Below, piece by piece: positions 1-10,295 of a stretch of DNA of 64,000 nt (position 1 is the stretch's first letter; the number at the start of each line of letters is the position of its first letter). A program made the translations under genes and the position numbers. The DNA is taken from positions 11,644,775 to 11,708,774 of the forward strand of contig JABAKD010000012.1 of NCBI GenBank assembly GCA_012845835.1, in the 5' to 3' direction. Origin of the DNA: Undaria pinnatifida (taxonomy: Eukaryota; Sar; Phaeophyceae; Laminariales; Alariaceae). Below the pieces are notes generated by a model. That model saw only the letters and a list, made by a program, of their open reading frames with translations, was not told the origin of the DNA and searched no databases.

Positions 1-479
1 TTAGCCCCAGCCACTTGGTATTACGGCATTTCAGCTATTGCTACTGTCTATGGTCCCATGTTGTCGACCACTGGCTTCACATTGAGAGCCCCCCTTAGGT
101 TCCACGTTAGCGGTCCCGTGCTGACTCTCCAGCCCATCTGTCGGTTCTCTTTGGCCTCTACTTTGTTTGGTTGTACCTGCCCCCAAGAGCCCCTTGCTGT
201 CGGGCTCCGTTCTTGCTTTGTAGCCAGCGGATCTATTCCCCTGGACCACTATTTCTTACCTTTTCTCTCGGCACCGCTGCCCCTACGGTCCAACGACACT
301 GACCACCGTTCTGGCTTTGCAGCCAACAGGTCTTTGTTTCTCTCGACCACTTTTTCTTGTTCCTTTTCGGCATACCTGCCAATAGGGTTTAACTACACCG
401 GCCTTAATCATGAGTGTACAGCCCGTCCTGACTGTGCAGTCCACAGGCCGTCCCCTCTTGGTCCCCGTTTTGCTCTTGG
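1..479. other. Pyrimidine-rich, internally repetitive non-coding stretch
   Basis: The + strand is strongly C/T-biased and repeats loose motifs such as a TTTGC-AGCCCA theme followed by 'TTCGACCAC'. Short open frames exist on both strands but none has recognisable domains. The same style of sequence resumes after the LTR-like unit at 480-851, so this is probably the left part of one larger repeat into which that unit was inserted. Confidence 0.4.
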
Positions 480-851
480 TGTTAAGGACTTTGTGGGGTA
501 TTAGTCTGTTTGACCACTTGCAAAAGGTTAACCAATAGCTTACCCAAACTAAGCCTTATAACACTCTCCCCCCCTGAAACGGCGGGATAGCAGGTCGGCC
601 GGATATACGGGCGGACCTGTCAATTATCCAAGCCGTTTCATTCCCTGGGGATACCAGGAAGAGTATTTTTCAAGTTCGCCATGGGGAAATCTGAAAAAGT
701 TTATCATGGTGGATGTGGGGATCGAACCCACGACCCAAAAACCCATGGTCCTGCCGACGACGCCATTTGTTAAGGACTTTGTGGGGTATTAGTCTGTTTG
801 ACCACTTGCAAAAGGTTAACCAATAGCTTACCCAAACTAAGCCTTATAACA
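480..851 (+). mobile_element. TRIM-like miniature LTR unit around a tRNA-like sequence
   Basis: An 84-bp sequence beginning TGTTAAGGAC and ending TTATAACA occurs identically at 480-563 and 768-851. The first copy continues to a TTATCA end at 706, giving a 227-bp LTR-like block that starts TG and ends CA. A large imperfect hairpin lies inside it (GAAACGG near 577 pairs with CCGTTTC near 635). Between the two copies is a 61-bp stretch (707-767) resembling a tRNA read on the minus strand. This layout (LTR, tiny tRNA-matching middle, start of a second LTR) resembles terminal-repeat retrotransposons in miniature. The second LTR is cut off after 84 bp and no polypurine tract is obvious, so a plain duplication around a tRNA-derived insert is also possible. 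Confidence 0.4.
707..767 (-). other. tRNA-like remnant (A box, T arm, acceptor strand)
   Basis: Read on the minus strand it ends GTGGG-TTCGATC-CCCAC followed by ATCCACCA, a perfect 5-bp T stem with 7-nt loop and a plausible acceptor strand. An A-box-like TGGCGTCGTCGG lies near the 5' end. The 5' acceptor half is missing and the body is about 7 nt short of a normal tRNA, so it is not an intact tRNA gene. It could be a primer-binding region of the flanking LTR-like unit or a tRNA-derived fragment. Confidence 0.45.
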
Positions 852-2263
852 TTGGCTTGTTGGCGTACTTGTCGCATCGGGCCCACGTTTTGACTCCAGT
901 TTGGCTTCGCAGCCCATATAGGTCGTTCCCTGTTGAGCCCCTTTCGTGTTGTTTTTTGTCGGCGAAATCGCTTTCGGAGGTATGCCTTCGCTACGTACCT
1001 AGTGTTGCTCGTTTTCTGAAAGTAGCCTTTCAAGGTCCTTTGCTATGGACCCTTCTTTTTGTCAGGCTGCAGCACGTTGCTATGACACGATTTGCCTATT
1101 TCCTGTTTTTCCGTGCATTTTTCTCGGTTACCTTTTTAGGGTTGCTCCACGTTAGCGACCCCGCGTTCCCGACGTATAGTACCCAGCTGCGGCTTTTCTT
1201 CATATTGTCTTCTCTGTTCCCTGCATTCTTTCTGGATCTAGACACTTTCAGCGCTGCTTCGAGCTGAACGAGTATCCTCGTGTTGACCCCGTTTTTGGCT
1301 TGCTTTGTTATGGTTGAATGGCCTCGCTACGTTTGCTGGCATTGTTCCCGTTATTAGTTAGCCTCTCAAGGTGTCATATGTCGACTCTCTTTCCGGCTTC
1401 CGATAGTGCCTTCCGTCTTTCTGGTGTCTACGATTCAGTTTCGTCCTTGTTTGCGTATAGCTTTGGCTAGGTGACCTCACCACATATTTCTTCCTGTTTT
1501 CATGGTACTGTATCCAGATAGCTTTCAAGGGTAATCCACGGTTGCCCCCCGGTTCAGCTTTCCGGCGTATCACACACGCCTCCAGTACCACCATTTTGGT
1601 GTTGTCTGTGCCACTGTTTTAGGTGTTGTCTTTCACTGCGTTTTCGCGATTGGTTTTGGTAGCCTCGGTTTTCCGTTCTACAGTTCGACCAAGGGCCTTA
1701 TGCTAGCCTCCTAGGTCGCATATTACGGCCCCTGTGCTTCCGTTAAACCTCAGCGTACTGGTTCTTTATAGTTTTGCCTTTCGACCAATGGTCCCACGTC
1801 AGCCTTCCAGGTCCAACCTTGCGGACCCTGACATTATTTTAGGCACTGTTCTTTGTTTTCTCTTGCTTCAGGCTCTTTCTCTTCTGCCTTTCGATTAATG
1901 GCCCGACGCTTGCGTACTTCTTCGCGTCTTGGTTGTTTCTCATTCACCGTCCAAGCAATGGCCCCACGCCAGGTGTCCATGTCCAACGTAGCGGACTCTG
2001 ATGTTCTGTTAGGCAGTGTTCCTTTATTTCTCTCTTGTCTTCCGACAAATGGACCGACCGCCCGCCCCTTCGGCACTACGCTTCAGGCCGTAAACTCGTT
2101 TGGCCGTCACAGCGTGACACGTGTTCCCTTATTCTCGTTCTGACTTGGTTTCCGCGTCTATACCTTCTTCTTTGGCCCCCTTCGCATCCTTGTGCTCAGT
2201 GGCCGCGCCCTTCGTGTTATCGTAGGCCGATTGCTACTGGTATACCGTAGGTACATACCCTTT
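852..2263. repeat. Pyrimidine-rich repeat body with internal imperfect duplication
   Basis: C/T-biased + strand continuing the composition seen before 480. A block near 1788-1862 (AATGGTCCCACG, then GTCCAAC, GCGGACCCTGA, TTAGGCA) recurs at about 1957-2035 with substitutions, a period of about 170 bp. Open frames of up to 136 codons look like compositional artefacts. No protein domain is recognised. Confidence 0.4.
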
Positions 2264-3032
2264 CTCGAGCTCTCGCGGTTGTGAGCTCCATCATGGGGTT
2301 GTATATCTTGCAATGAGGCGTTTAAGCCTCATTATTACGAGGTGTGGGGGAATCTATAGCCTCATTTTCATTTGTTTCGAATAGCCGCATCTTCGATCCC
2401 CCTCCCAATTTTTGATGTTTTGTTGACATCATTTGATGGGCAGGTGATCTGCATCTACGACTATTCAGGGTGGGCTAATGTTATAGAGTGTCAGTATAGC
2501 TGGCAATAGATTCGGTAGGATAGTCCGCAGATTCATGGTCTATTGGCCACAAGAAGGTTCTCTTAAACGGAATATTCTGAGTGAAGCGGATAACCCGTAG
2601 AATCTAGCTAGTTTGTACCACAAGAGCGTTCTCGGAAATGGAACGCTCCTCCTCTGGACAAGATAGATAGAAGTAAGCGCGTTAAGCGCTCATGGGAACA
2701 TTAGGACACCCAGGACAACGTTCCTTGTACGTTCCATAGGAAAAGGTCCGGAACAGAGCACAGTAGCAATGCTGGGGTGAAGCGAACTCTGTGAGCTTCA
2801 CCCCACCCCTACCTGCTCTACCAACTCTACCTGCTATACTTGCTCTGCCCTGCACTACCGTGTGCCAAGGGCCTGTGTTGTCTGTCTTTTAGAGTCCAAT
2901 GAAGAGGAAATAATGTATAAGCTTTTGAGTCTATCCAGCGAGCCATGAGGAGAGACCAAACAAGGGCACTGGAACCCATGAGGAGCACGCTTCCCAACAC
3001 CGACCAACCACGCATCCCCCACTCGGAGTACG
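2264..3032. repeat. 769-bp tandem unit, copy 1
   Basis: Runs from CTCGAGCTCTCGCGG to CACTCGGAGTAC and is followed directly by a second copy with about 98% identity. The unit is rich in short inverted repeats: GAGGC-GTTTAA-GCCTC; a 7-bp stem around GAGCGTT; and GGGGTGAAGC paired with GCTTCACCCC near 2774-2804. No coding frame of note. It may be a tandem LTR pair or the 3' end of an element represented by the pyrimidine-rich body upstream. Confidence 0.7.
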
Positions 3033-3811
3033 CTCGACCTCTCGCGGTTGTGAGCTCCATCATGGGGTTGTATATCTTGCAATGAGGCGTTTAAGCCTCA
3101 TTATTACGAGGTGTGGGGAAATCTATAGCCTCATTTTCGTTTGTTTCGAATAGCCGCATCTTCGATCCCCTTTCCAATTTTGGATGTTTGTTGACATCCT
3201 TTGATGGGCAGGTGATCTGCATCTACGACTATTCAGGGTGGGCTAATGTTATAGAGTGTCAGTATAGCTGGCAATAGATTCGGTAGGATAGTCCGCAGAG
3301 TTATGGTCTTTTGGCCACAAGAAGGTTCTCTTAAACGGAATATTCTAAGTGAAGCGGATAACCCGTAGAATCTAGCTAGTTTGTACCACAAGAGCGTTCT
3401 CGGAAATGGAACGCTCCTCCTCTGGACAAGATAGATAGAAGTAAGCGCGTTAAGCGCTCATGGGAACATTAGGACACCCAGGACAACGTTCCTTGTACGT
3501 TCCATAGGAAAAGGTCCGGAACAGAGCACAGTAGCAATGCTGGGGTGAAGCGAACTCTGTGAGCTTCACCCCACCCCCGTGCTCTCACTACCTGCTCTAC
3601 CAGCTCTACCTGCTATACTTGCTCTGCCCTGCACTACCGTGTGCCAAGGGCCTGTGTTGTCTGTCTTTTAGAGTCCAATGAAGAGGAAATAATGTATAAG
3701 CTTTTGAGTCTATCCAGCGAGCCATGAGGAGAGACCAAACAAGGGCACCGGAACCCATGAGGAGCACGCTTCCCAACACCGACCAACCACGCATCCCCCA
3801 CTCGGAGTACC
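3033..3811. repeat. 769-bp tandem unit, copy 2
   Basis: Direct head-to-tail repeat of the preceding unit, ending CACTCGGAGTAC before unrelated sequence. It differs by scattered substitutions and a short expansion near 3572-3600 (an extra CTCTCACTAC-type segment after the GCTTCACCCC arm). The same hairpins are preserved. Confidence 0.7.
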
Positions 3812-3817
3812 ACCACA

Positions 3818-4160
3818 TGATACCAAACGTAAGTAGGTGTCGTCCATTAATTATCATATCCCTGTCTGGCACCAAAAATCGACAGTTTTTGGCCCATCAT
3901 CAAGAACAATCAAACTCACTTTCGCCTTGGAGTTGCGAAGATTTTTTCTTGTGGCAGACCATTTTATAATGGCAAAACCTTCCACCGAACATACAACCGC
4001 TGACACCACTTTATCTATGATCAAATGTAGACAAGTAGGTAAGTAAGTGCCATGATTGATTGCGAACGGAAATCGGATCACGGGAGATCAACGTCCCGAC
4101 ACCGATGAGAACGCCTAGCATCTAATAAAGGGGGGAGGTCTGAGCCCTACTACTTCCCGG
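3818..4160. repeat. Dispersed repeat H, uninterrupted copy
   Basis: Begins near ATACCAAACGTA and includes CTGTCTGGCACC, CTTGTGGCAGACC, CCTTCCACCGAA and GATGAGAACGCCTAGCATCTA. The same motifs in the same order occur at 46370-47185, where about 540 bp of other repeat is inserted in the middle. This copy therefore serves as the empty-site version. No coding function is seen. Confidence 0.55.
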
Positions 4161-4400
4161 TTGCCCACGGTCGGGAGGGTTCAATATGGTTTCTTCAACA
4201 GGAAGGTGCCATAATAACAAAAATAAAGGAGCAAGCACGTTCGTTGTTCGTCTGCAGCACTATATCCCGTACTTCCAAATCGCCGCGGCGGGCGTCGCTC
4301 GTCATGTAGCGGAGACAGATGGGTTTTATCGATTCGATCCGAACCCATTAGTATCGGATTGGTCGACGAATATCGTCTTTGTTTTGGCCCTTACTTAGAA

Positions 4401-5868
4401 GGTCGCCCTGTGGTAAAATAAAAGTGGTTACCACTAGTTAGTGTTGGTCCTTAAAATCGATTCCCACCATATGAGATTTGACTCTATTTGCAAAAATTCA
4501 GCAGAATGAAAGGATCGACAACTAACTAACTACTGCTGAGAGCGCCTAGCAGAGAGTAGTGTTGTCTCCACACTAAACCGTTCTTTCTTCCCAACGACAT
4601 CATTGATTCAGTACATCCCAGAGTCCCTGCTGATTCATCGAAGCTAGAGAAATACAGTTTATATTATATGTGGTCACAGACTGCTGTGAAACAGAGAAAA
4701 CGAAACGGTCGCAACTCATCAAGGTTAATTTAAGTGAAGTGCTAGCGTATCGGGTACGAGAGCAAAACAAAATGAGGCAGATCCAGTAAATATAGAGAAA
4801 AACAAAACAAAATGAGAACAAAAGAAACAGAAAACAAAGCAAAACAAACGACAGGTAGTACTCGTATGTAGTAGTAGGTGTTCTGAAGAGTGTGATGAAA
4901 GAAGATCGGGCAGGAAAGGAAAGGCTGCAACCGTCAAACGAACACCATACATATATACGTGTGTGCTAAATCAAGTGGAAGAGATACCTGTTGCACGGAC
5001 AAGTCAACACGAAGGAGATAACTGCTGAATTTGTTTGTTGTCTGCTAATATTCCACTGATTATTATGCAAAACATTGTGTGCGATGGAGCCCGTTGAGAC
5101 GGGGTTTATGTCCTCAATTTCCCTGCGACGTGTTGTACGCCTTTTCTTACTCTGTAAAAACCCGTAAGCAAGTACTCCGGAGTATATCTTTTTTCGGCAA
5201 AAATATCGACCCGACTTCCCGACCAATATTTTCAGTAGGTTGCCCTGTATAGTGCGGGTCATATAGTGCGGGTGTCCGATATTGTGCGGTTGAAATCGTT
5301 TGGCACAATATAGACCCCTCTATAGTGGCCGGTTTTTATATAGTGGGGGTGCCCGGTATAGTGCGGGTAAATTTTCGTGACACATACCCGCACTATATAG
5401 GGACACCTGACTGTATGTCGGATCGTCCGATATATCGAACAACATCGGTACCGATTCATAGCCCTACATACCTGGAATATTTTTTTTTCAGTTGCGCATT
5501 TTTTTTTTTTTTTCATCCCTTTTATCGTCCTTGCACAAACAACCCTCGTCCTTCCTCCTAGTGTTGTAGCTCAGTCCGAGGTCACCTAGCGGGTTCTTCT
5601 CCCCCCCGTCCACTACGGTGCGTGCCGTCATTTTTATGACGAGAATATTCGAAAAATTTCTTCACTCGTCGACTGGCGTCGCATTGTACCTATACCCACT
5701 CTGCTAGGCGCTCTCAGCAGTTAATTGATCCTATTTTTTTTTCGAATTTTTGCGAGTGAAGTAAAATCTCTCTAACACGGTGGGAATAGAGCTCAGGGAC
5801 CAACGCCAGTACTAGTAGCAGTAGTAGCAGTATTCGATGGTAACCGCTAGAAGATTACCGGGGCGACC
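4401..5868. mobile_element. Fold-back (long-TIR) element, copy 1
   Basis: The two ends are imperfect inverted repeats of about 160 bp or more. Shared landmarks, inward from each end: GGTCGCCC, GGTTACCA, GTTGGTCC, TTCCCACC, GCAAAAATTC and GCTGAGAGCGCCTAGCAGAG. Left copies lie at 4401-4555 and right copies, reverse complemented, at 5700-5868. The middle has A/T-rich sequence and a nested inverted unit at about 5240-5450. No transposase frame is seen, so it is non-autonomous. The terminal GGTCGCCC resembles the start of the tRNA-like heads elsewhere in the window. Confidence 0.6.
5240..5450. repeat. Nested short inverted-repeat unit with TATAGTGCGGGT motifs
   Basis: The motif TATAGTGCGGGT is repeated several times on the left (5245-5290, 5355-5370) and appears inverted as ACCCGCACTATATAG at about 5386-5401, next to GGACACC, which is the complement of the GGTGTCC beside a left copy. 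This looks like a small MITE or a regulatory-type repeat inside the fold-back element. Confidence 0.4.
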
Positions 5869-5900
5869 GCACATACCTGGTATATATAAAAAAAAAAAAT

Positions 5901-6228
5901 CACTCCACCAGCTGTGAGATCGAACATTTCGTCAAAACGGATCCTTGCAAACTGTGTGTGACACATACATCCAATCGCGCGTATTACCGCGTGTAGTGTG
6001 TATAATCATCAAGGATGGATATAGATAGGTCGGCGACTCCCCCTTGCAACCACGCCACACAATAATAAATACCCTGTTGACATTGATAGCTACACTGTAG
6101 TTGCAAGGGGAATCGCCGACCTATATCCTTAATGAGGACACACAACCCGTAATACGCGCGATCGGAGTATCACACACAGCTTGCAAATATGAGTTTCGAC
6201 AAATTCTTCGATCTCACAGCTGGAGGGA
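5901..6228. repeat. Near-perfect 330-bp palindrome made of two A modules
   Basis: The left half reads CACTCCACCAGCTGTGAGAT through GGTCGGCGACTCCCCCTTGCA; the right half is its reverse complement, ending GATCTCACAGCTGGAG. The centre is near 6062 and arms are about 160 bp. Each arm is one copy of the dispersed A module, so two modules lie tail to tail. Such a sequence could form a long hairpin. Confidence 0.7.
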
Positions 6229-6650
6229 GTGTATTTTCATTTTTTATAATAATAGATAGGGGAGGATGTTATTGTAACAACAGCACATGCATTCTTAATG
6301 TTTTTTCTTGTGGTTATGCCAATTCTTATCCGTGGATTTGGTAGTTCGTTTGCACCTCTAATGATTGGTGCTCCTGATATGCCTTTTCCCCTAGTGAATA
6401 GTAATATTAGTTTTTGATTGTTTCCTCCCTCTTTCATTCTTCTCTTGGAGCTTTATCTTCATCCGACATCGGAATGGATACAGGCAAATTATTCGAATTT
6501 AAGTTCGTACCAGGGTCAACATGGTAGTGGTGGTGTTAGTCAACCTGTGCACGCGAAAACTACATGAAAAAGTCTGAGGGCGACAAAATATGACAGCTAT
6601 CTGAAGAATGAATGCACCAGTTTAATAATTATGTATACGATATCCTGAGG
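6229..6650. other. Spacer, nothing recognised
   Basis: A/T-rich stretch with a partial echo of the A-module tail near 6515-6590 (GGGTCAACATGG, GCGAAAACTA, GACAAAATATGACAGCT). No gene seen. Confidence 0.3.
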
Positions 6651-6687
6651 TAGTAGTTGTAGTTGTAGTAGTTGTAGCAGCAGCAGC

Positions 6688-6737
<50 letters not shown>

Positions 6738-6795
6738 AAGTAGTATTAATAGTAGTAGTAGTAGTAGTAGTAGCAGCAGTAGTAGTAGTAGGAGC

Positions 6796-6848
<53 letters not shown>
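6651..6848. repeat. (AGT)n trinucleotide array
   Basis: About 200 bp of AGT repeats with occasional AGC and AGA interruptions. Read on the minus strand it gives a long apparent poly-Leu frame, which is an artefact of the repeat. The same motif in the opposite orientation occurs at 41634-41861. Confidence 0.95.
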
Positions 6849-6850
<2 letters not shown>

Positions 6851-7045
6851 TATTAGTATAGTAGCATGACCGGTGGGGGAAGGGGGGCGGGTATATCGGG
6901 GACGGGGCGCATAAATTAGTAAGAAGGGCCTTCCTGCGCGCGTAATTCCAGTACGTGGTGGTGGGGGCGGCGGGAAAGGGGGGTGGGGGTCGGTTGAAAT
7001 TCAAGAGCACAATATATACAATAAAGGTAAACACACAGTAGAATA

Positions 7046-7900
7046 TCCAATGCACTCCGGCTGCAATGATAAACATCGAAGATTTCGTCGAAACTCATCT
7101 TTGCAACGTACCTGCGGGCGTGTATGATATTCGGACTGCGCCAATTCCTGCGTGTGCGTGCTAATTAAGGATAAAATCTTTATAAGTCGGCGACTCCCCT
7201 TAGGCACTACTACGGTGTACCAGGTATCTTGTACCGGGGTCAACCGGGTGATGGTAACCAATTTCTGCGCGAAAACTAAAAAAAAACCTTCGTGAGTGGG
7301 ACAAAATCTTACATTTTTTTTGCAGTAGAAGAGGAAATGCATAGATAGGTAAATCAAGTACAAGTGTATCCTGTATACCATTATATCACCTACCTGTCGG
7401 GTAGTGTTAATAACTCTTCTTGCGGATTTTGAATAATGGCGGGGCGGAGGGGGAGGGTACAGTACATATTATATAAATTAAAATACACTCCAGCTGTGAG
7501 ATCGAATATTTTGTCTAGATTCATCTTTGCAATGTGTGTGTGTGATACTCCGATCGAGCGTATTACGGGTTGTGTGTCCTCATCAAGGATTTGTGTCGCC
7601 GACTCCCCTTGCAACTACAGTGTAGCTATCGGGGTCAACAGGGTGATTTTAGGCAGTCTGTACGCGGAAACTATAAAACCCGTTTCTGAGGGGGGCAAAA
7701 TCTGACAGCTAGCTGTGGAAGCAAAAAATGTATCGATTTATCATGTGAATCCTGTAAGTTGAATAACCGATGAAGGGATGGCGGAGTTTTTAAGGACGTG
7801 GGGGGCTGATTTTGGTCAAAAAAGGGGGGGCGGGAGGGGTGGAGGGGACGGGTGGGGCAAGTCAATTTGTGCGTGGAAACTATAAATCCTTCTTGTGGTA
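7046..7900 (+). repeat. Two A-module copies with G-rich tail
   Basis: Copy at 7046-7320 and copy at 7478-7900. Shared landmarks in order: CCAGCTGTGAGATCG, TCGTCGAAACTCATCTTTGC, GATACTCCGATCG, GGTCGGCGACTCCCCTTG, GGGTCAACAGGGTGA, GCGGAAACTATAAA, GAGGGGGACAAAATCTGACA. The second copy continues into a tail with GGGGGGCGGGAGGGG and a second GTGGAAACTATAAATCC. Non-coding; no internal promoter recognised. Confidence 0.65.
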
Positions 7901-8800
7901 GAGGGGGGGGGGGGGGGGGGGAAGTGCCGGGGGGAGCGAGGGGCAGGGGGGGGTCGTATAGATGTAGGGGGTTGCTATATATACGCGTGGTGCTAGGTCT
8001 AGGCGATGGTGCGGGTGGTGGGGAAGAAGGGGGCGTTGGGGGCGGTGGTGGGTGGGAATTGCAGCAGCGGCATGGACGGCTCTAAATCGATAACGAGGCG
8101 ATATCCAGCGCTAAGAAGTGTTTATTACTCTGGCGGATTTCGATATTAGGTGGGGCGTTTAAGCTAGAGAGAGCGAAGAAAAGAATATAATAAAATAATA
8201 TAAAAAAGGGGGAGGGGGGGGGGGAGGGGGAGGGGGGAGGGGGGGGGGGGGGAAGGGTTTAGGTCTCACACAATATTAAAATACACTCCAGCTATGAGAT
8301 CAAGGATTCGGTCGACACTAATCTTCGCAACATTGTGTGTGTGATCCTCCGATCGCACGTATTTATCATATATGTAGGGGCCTACTATACGCGCGGTGCT
8401 GGGTCTAGGCGATTGTGTGGGGCGTGGGGAAGGGGGGGGCGTTGGAGCAGGGGAGGGGAGATGAATGAAAGCTACGTCATGGATTACTAGAAAGATAATG
8501 ACGTGATACCATTTGCTTTGAAGTGTTCATCACTCTGGCCGATTTCGATTGTAAGTGGGGCGTTTGAACGAACTGGGCGGGGAACAAAAGGGAGGGGGGG
8601 AGGGCGGAGATGAGTTGGAGCTACGGCATGGTTGGCTGGATGGATAATGAGTTGATATAAGCTGGCTGGTAGTGTTTACTACGCTGGTAGATTTTGATTT
8701 CAGGTGGGACGTAAAAAATAGAATAAAAAAAAACACTGAAGCTGTGAGATCGAAGATTTTTTCGAAACTTATCTATGCAAGCTGTGCAGGGTACATATAT
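7901..8800 (+). repeat. G-rich modular block with partial A modules
   Basis: Contains long G runs (7905-7922; 8214-8253) and three rough copies of a unit with landmarks GGCATGGA, GATAATGAGTTGATAT, AGTGTTTATTACTCTGG, GATTTCGATTTTAGGTGGGGCG (8060-8165, 8470-8560, 8620-8715). Partial A modules start at 8270 and 8727. The same block in direct orientation follows the A module at 42850-43260, and in inverse orientation lies at 39690-40140. Confidence 0.55.
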
Positions 8801-9282
8801 ATGTACTCTATTTTCGCCACCGAACGCGAAGCAATGGGTTGCATCAATCGATCAGTAGGTGCGTATTTCTTCTATTACAGTTTACTACTACTACTACCAC
8901 TGCTACCATTATTATTAGTGTTGTCGCCAGTGCGTATTCCATTTTTACGTTGAACTGCTAACTCACAAAGAAAGGAGGGCAAGATTGGCCGACTGCGCGC
9001 TAAAACCTAAAACCCATCAAACAGAGAGTGGGTGGTGCATCGAGGGAGGCGAGAATTACGGCGGGGACAGGTCGCATAAATGAATAGCACGCGTAATAAT
9101 GCTAATAGGTGATGGTGGTGGCGGCGGGGAATGGCGGGGAGGGTTAGCGAAACTTCGAGAGCATATATATATATATACGAACTGGATGGAGCTGCTACTA
9201 CTGCATGGATTGGTGGCTCGAAAGGTAGGTAGATTTTGAATTTTTTTTTATTTTTTTTTATTTTTGTTTCGAACTTTCGACT
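8801..9282. other. Spacer, nothing recognised
   Basis: Mixed composition with a short CTACTACTAC run near 8885 and a purine-rich patch. No gene or clear repeat boundary identified. Confidence 0.3.
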
Positions 9283-9415
9283 TTCCAGGCTTCGGACAAG
9301 ACGTGGTCACAGGTAGGTGTCGTCCCTTCTCCCCCCCCGGTTCTTGCCTTAAAATTTTTATATCGCATAGGGTTCAGCAATCCCACTCCTCGTCGATTTC
9401 TCATCGAGTGTAGAT
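9283..9415 (-). repeat. Truncated SINE-like body, inverse orientation
   Basis: Reading the minus strand, the end of the SINE body (GGTGTGACCACG, CTTGTCCGAAGCC type motif) is at the left and a CGACGAGGAGTGGGATTGCTG segment leads up to it. It matches the 43337-43430 copy (GCTTCCGGACAAG, GGTCACAGGT, CCTCGTCGAT). The tRNA-like head is missing. Confidence 0.45.
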
Positions 9416-9934
9416 TATATAGCCCGTCGGGTAGTTTGTATCACTCTGTATCTACCTGGAGTCATTTGATATATATATATGGTGGGGCGGACGGGGAGGG
9501 TACACATACATATGTTTTTGTTCGCCATCGAACACCAAACAATGAGTTTCATCAGCCGACGAGTACGTATACTGATATTATTGTGGCCAGAGCGCACTCC
9601 TGTTTGACGATGACCTGCTAACTTGCGAAGAAGATGTCAAAATTGACCCAATGCGCACAAACACCCAAGACCCATCACAGAGAGAGAGCGATTCAAAAAA
9701 GAGTAACCAACCAAGGCTAGGCGGAAAGCGCGGGGCGGGGGGGCATCGGGTCTGGGACAGCAGCACAGCGTTGAATGCTGATTAAATAGTCTATTCTCGT
9801 TCTTGATAGTAGTATGACGCACTGGCAGGTTGGTAGGTATTATAGCAACGTACCATGTACGTTTTTAATATCCATAACTTGGTCAAAATCGATTATCCCC
9901 CCCCCACCCTCGGTTATTGACAGAGTTGATGGTA

Positions 9935-10240
9935 TATACCCCGGCGGTCCAATAATAGTATTGCCAGTTCACCATTAGACTAACCATTGAGGTCGAGGTC
10001 GTAGGTTCGAATTTCACAAACAGACTCTTTTTTTCAAATCGATAGGCCGAAAGCAAGAAGAGATCATATGTACTCCAGTGTGTATGAGTTGGCGAGCTTC
10101 GGTGGAAAGCGACGAGCATAACAAGCTGAAAAGTGGGAATGAATGGTGAACGCTATGATATATTCACGGGCTATAAATGAAGGCAAGAGTTGACGGGGAG
10201 AACGGTAGACACATTTCCTACGACCACGGCTTGTCCAGAA
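9935..10240 (+). repeat. tRNA-headed SINE-like unit
   Basis: A tRNA-like head with B-box-like GTAGGTTCGAATTTC at about 10000-10015 is followed by a body with AAAGCGACGAGCATAAC, GTGGGAATG, ATGAAGGCAAGAG and ending CACGGCTTGTCCAGAAAG. The same head, body and ending order is seen at 10973-11245 and, inverted, at 43337-43610. Pol III transcription is an inference from the boxes only. Confidence 0.5.
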
Positions 10241-10295
10241 AGTTGCTGGGGTCATAGGCACTACCAGGTACTGACTGAAAGTTGAGCTGAAGAAG

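Noticed and set aside
6597-7076. Minus-strand frame encoding a long poly-Leu protein
   Set aside because: The Leu run is only the translation of the (AGT)n array; flanking codons have no motif.
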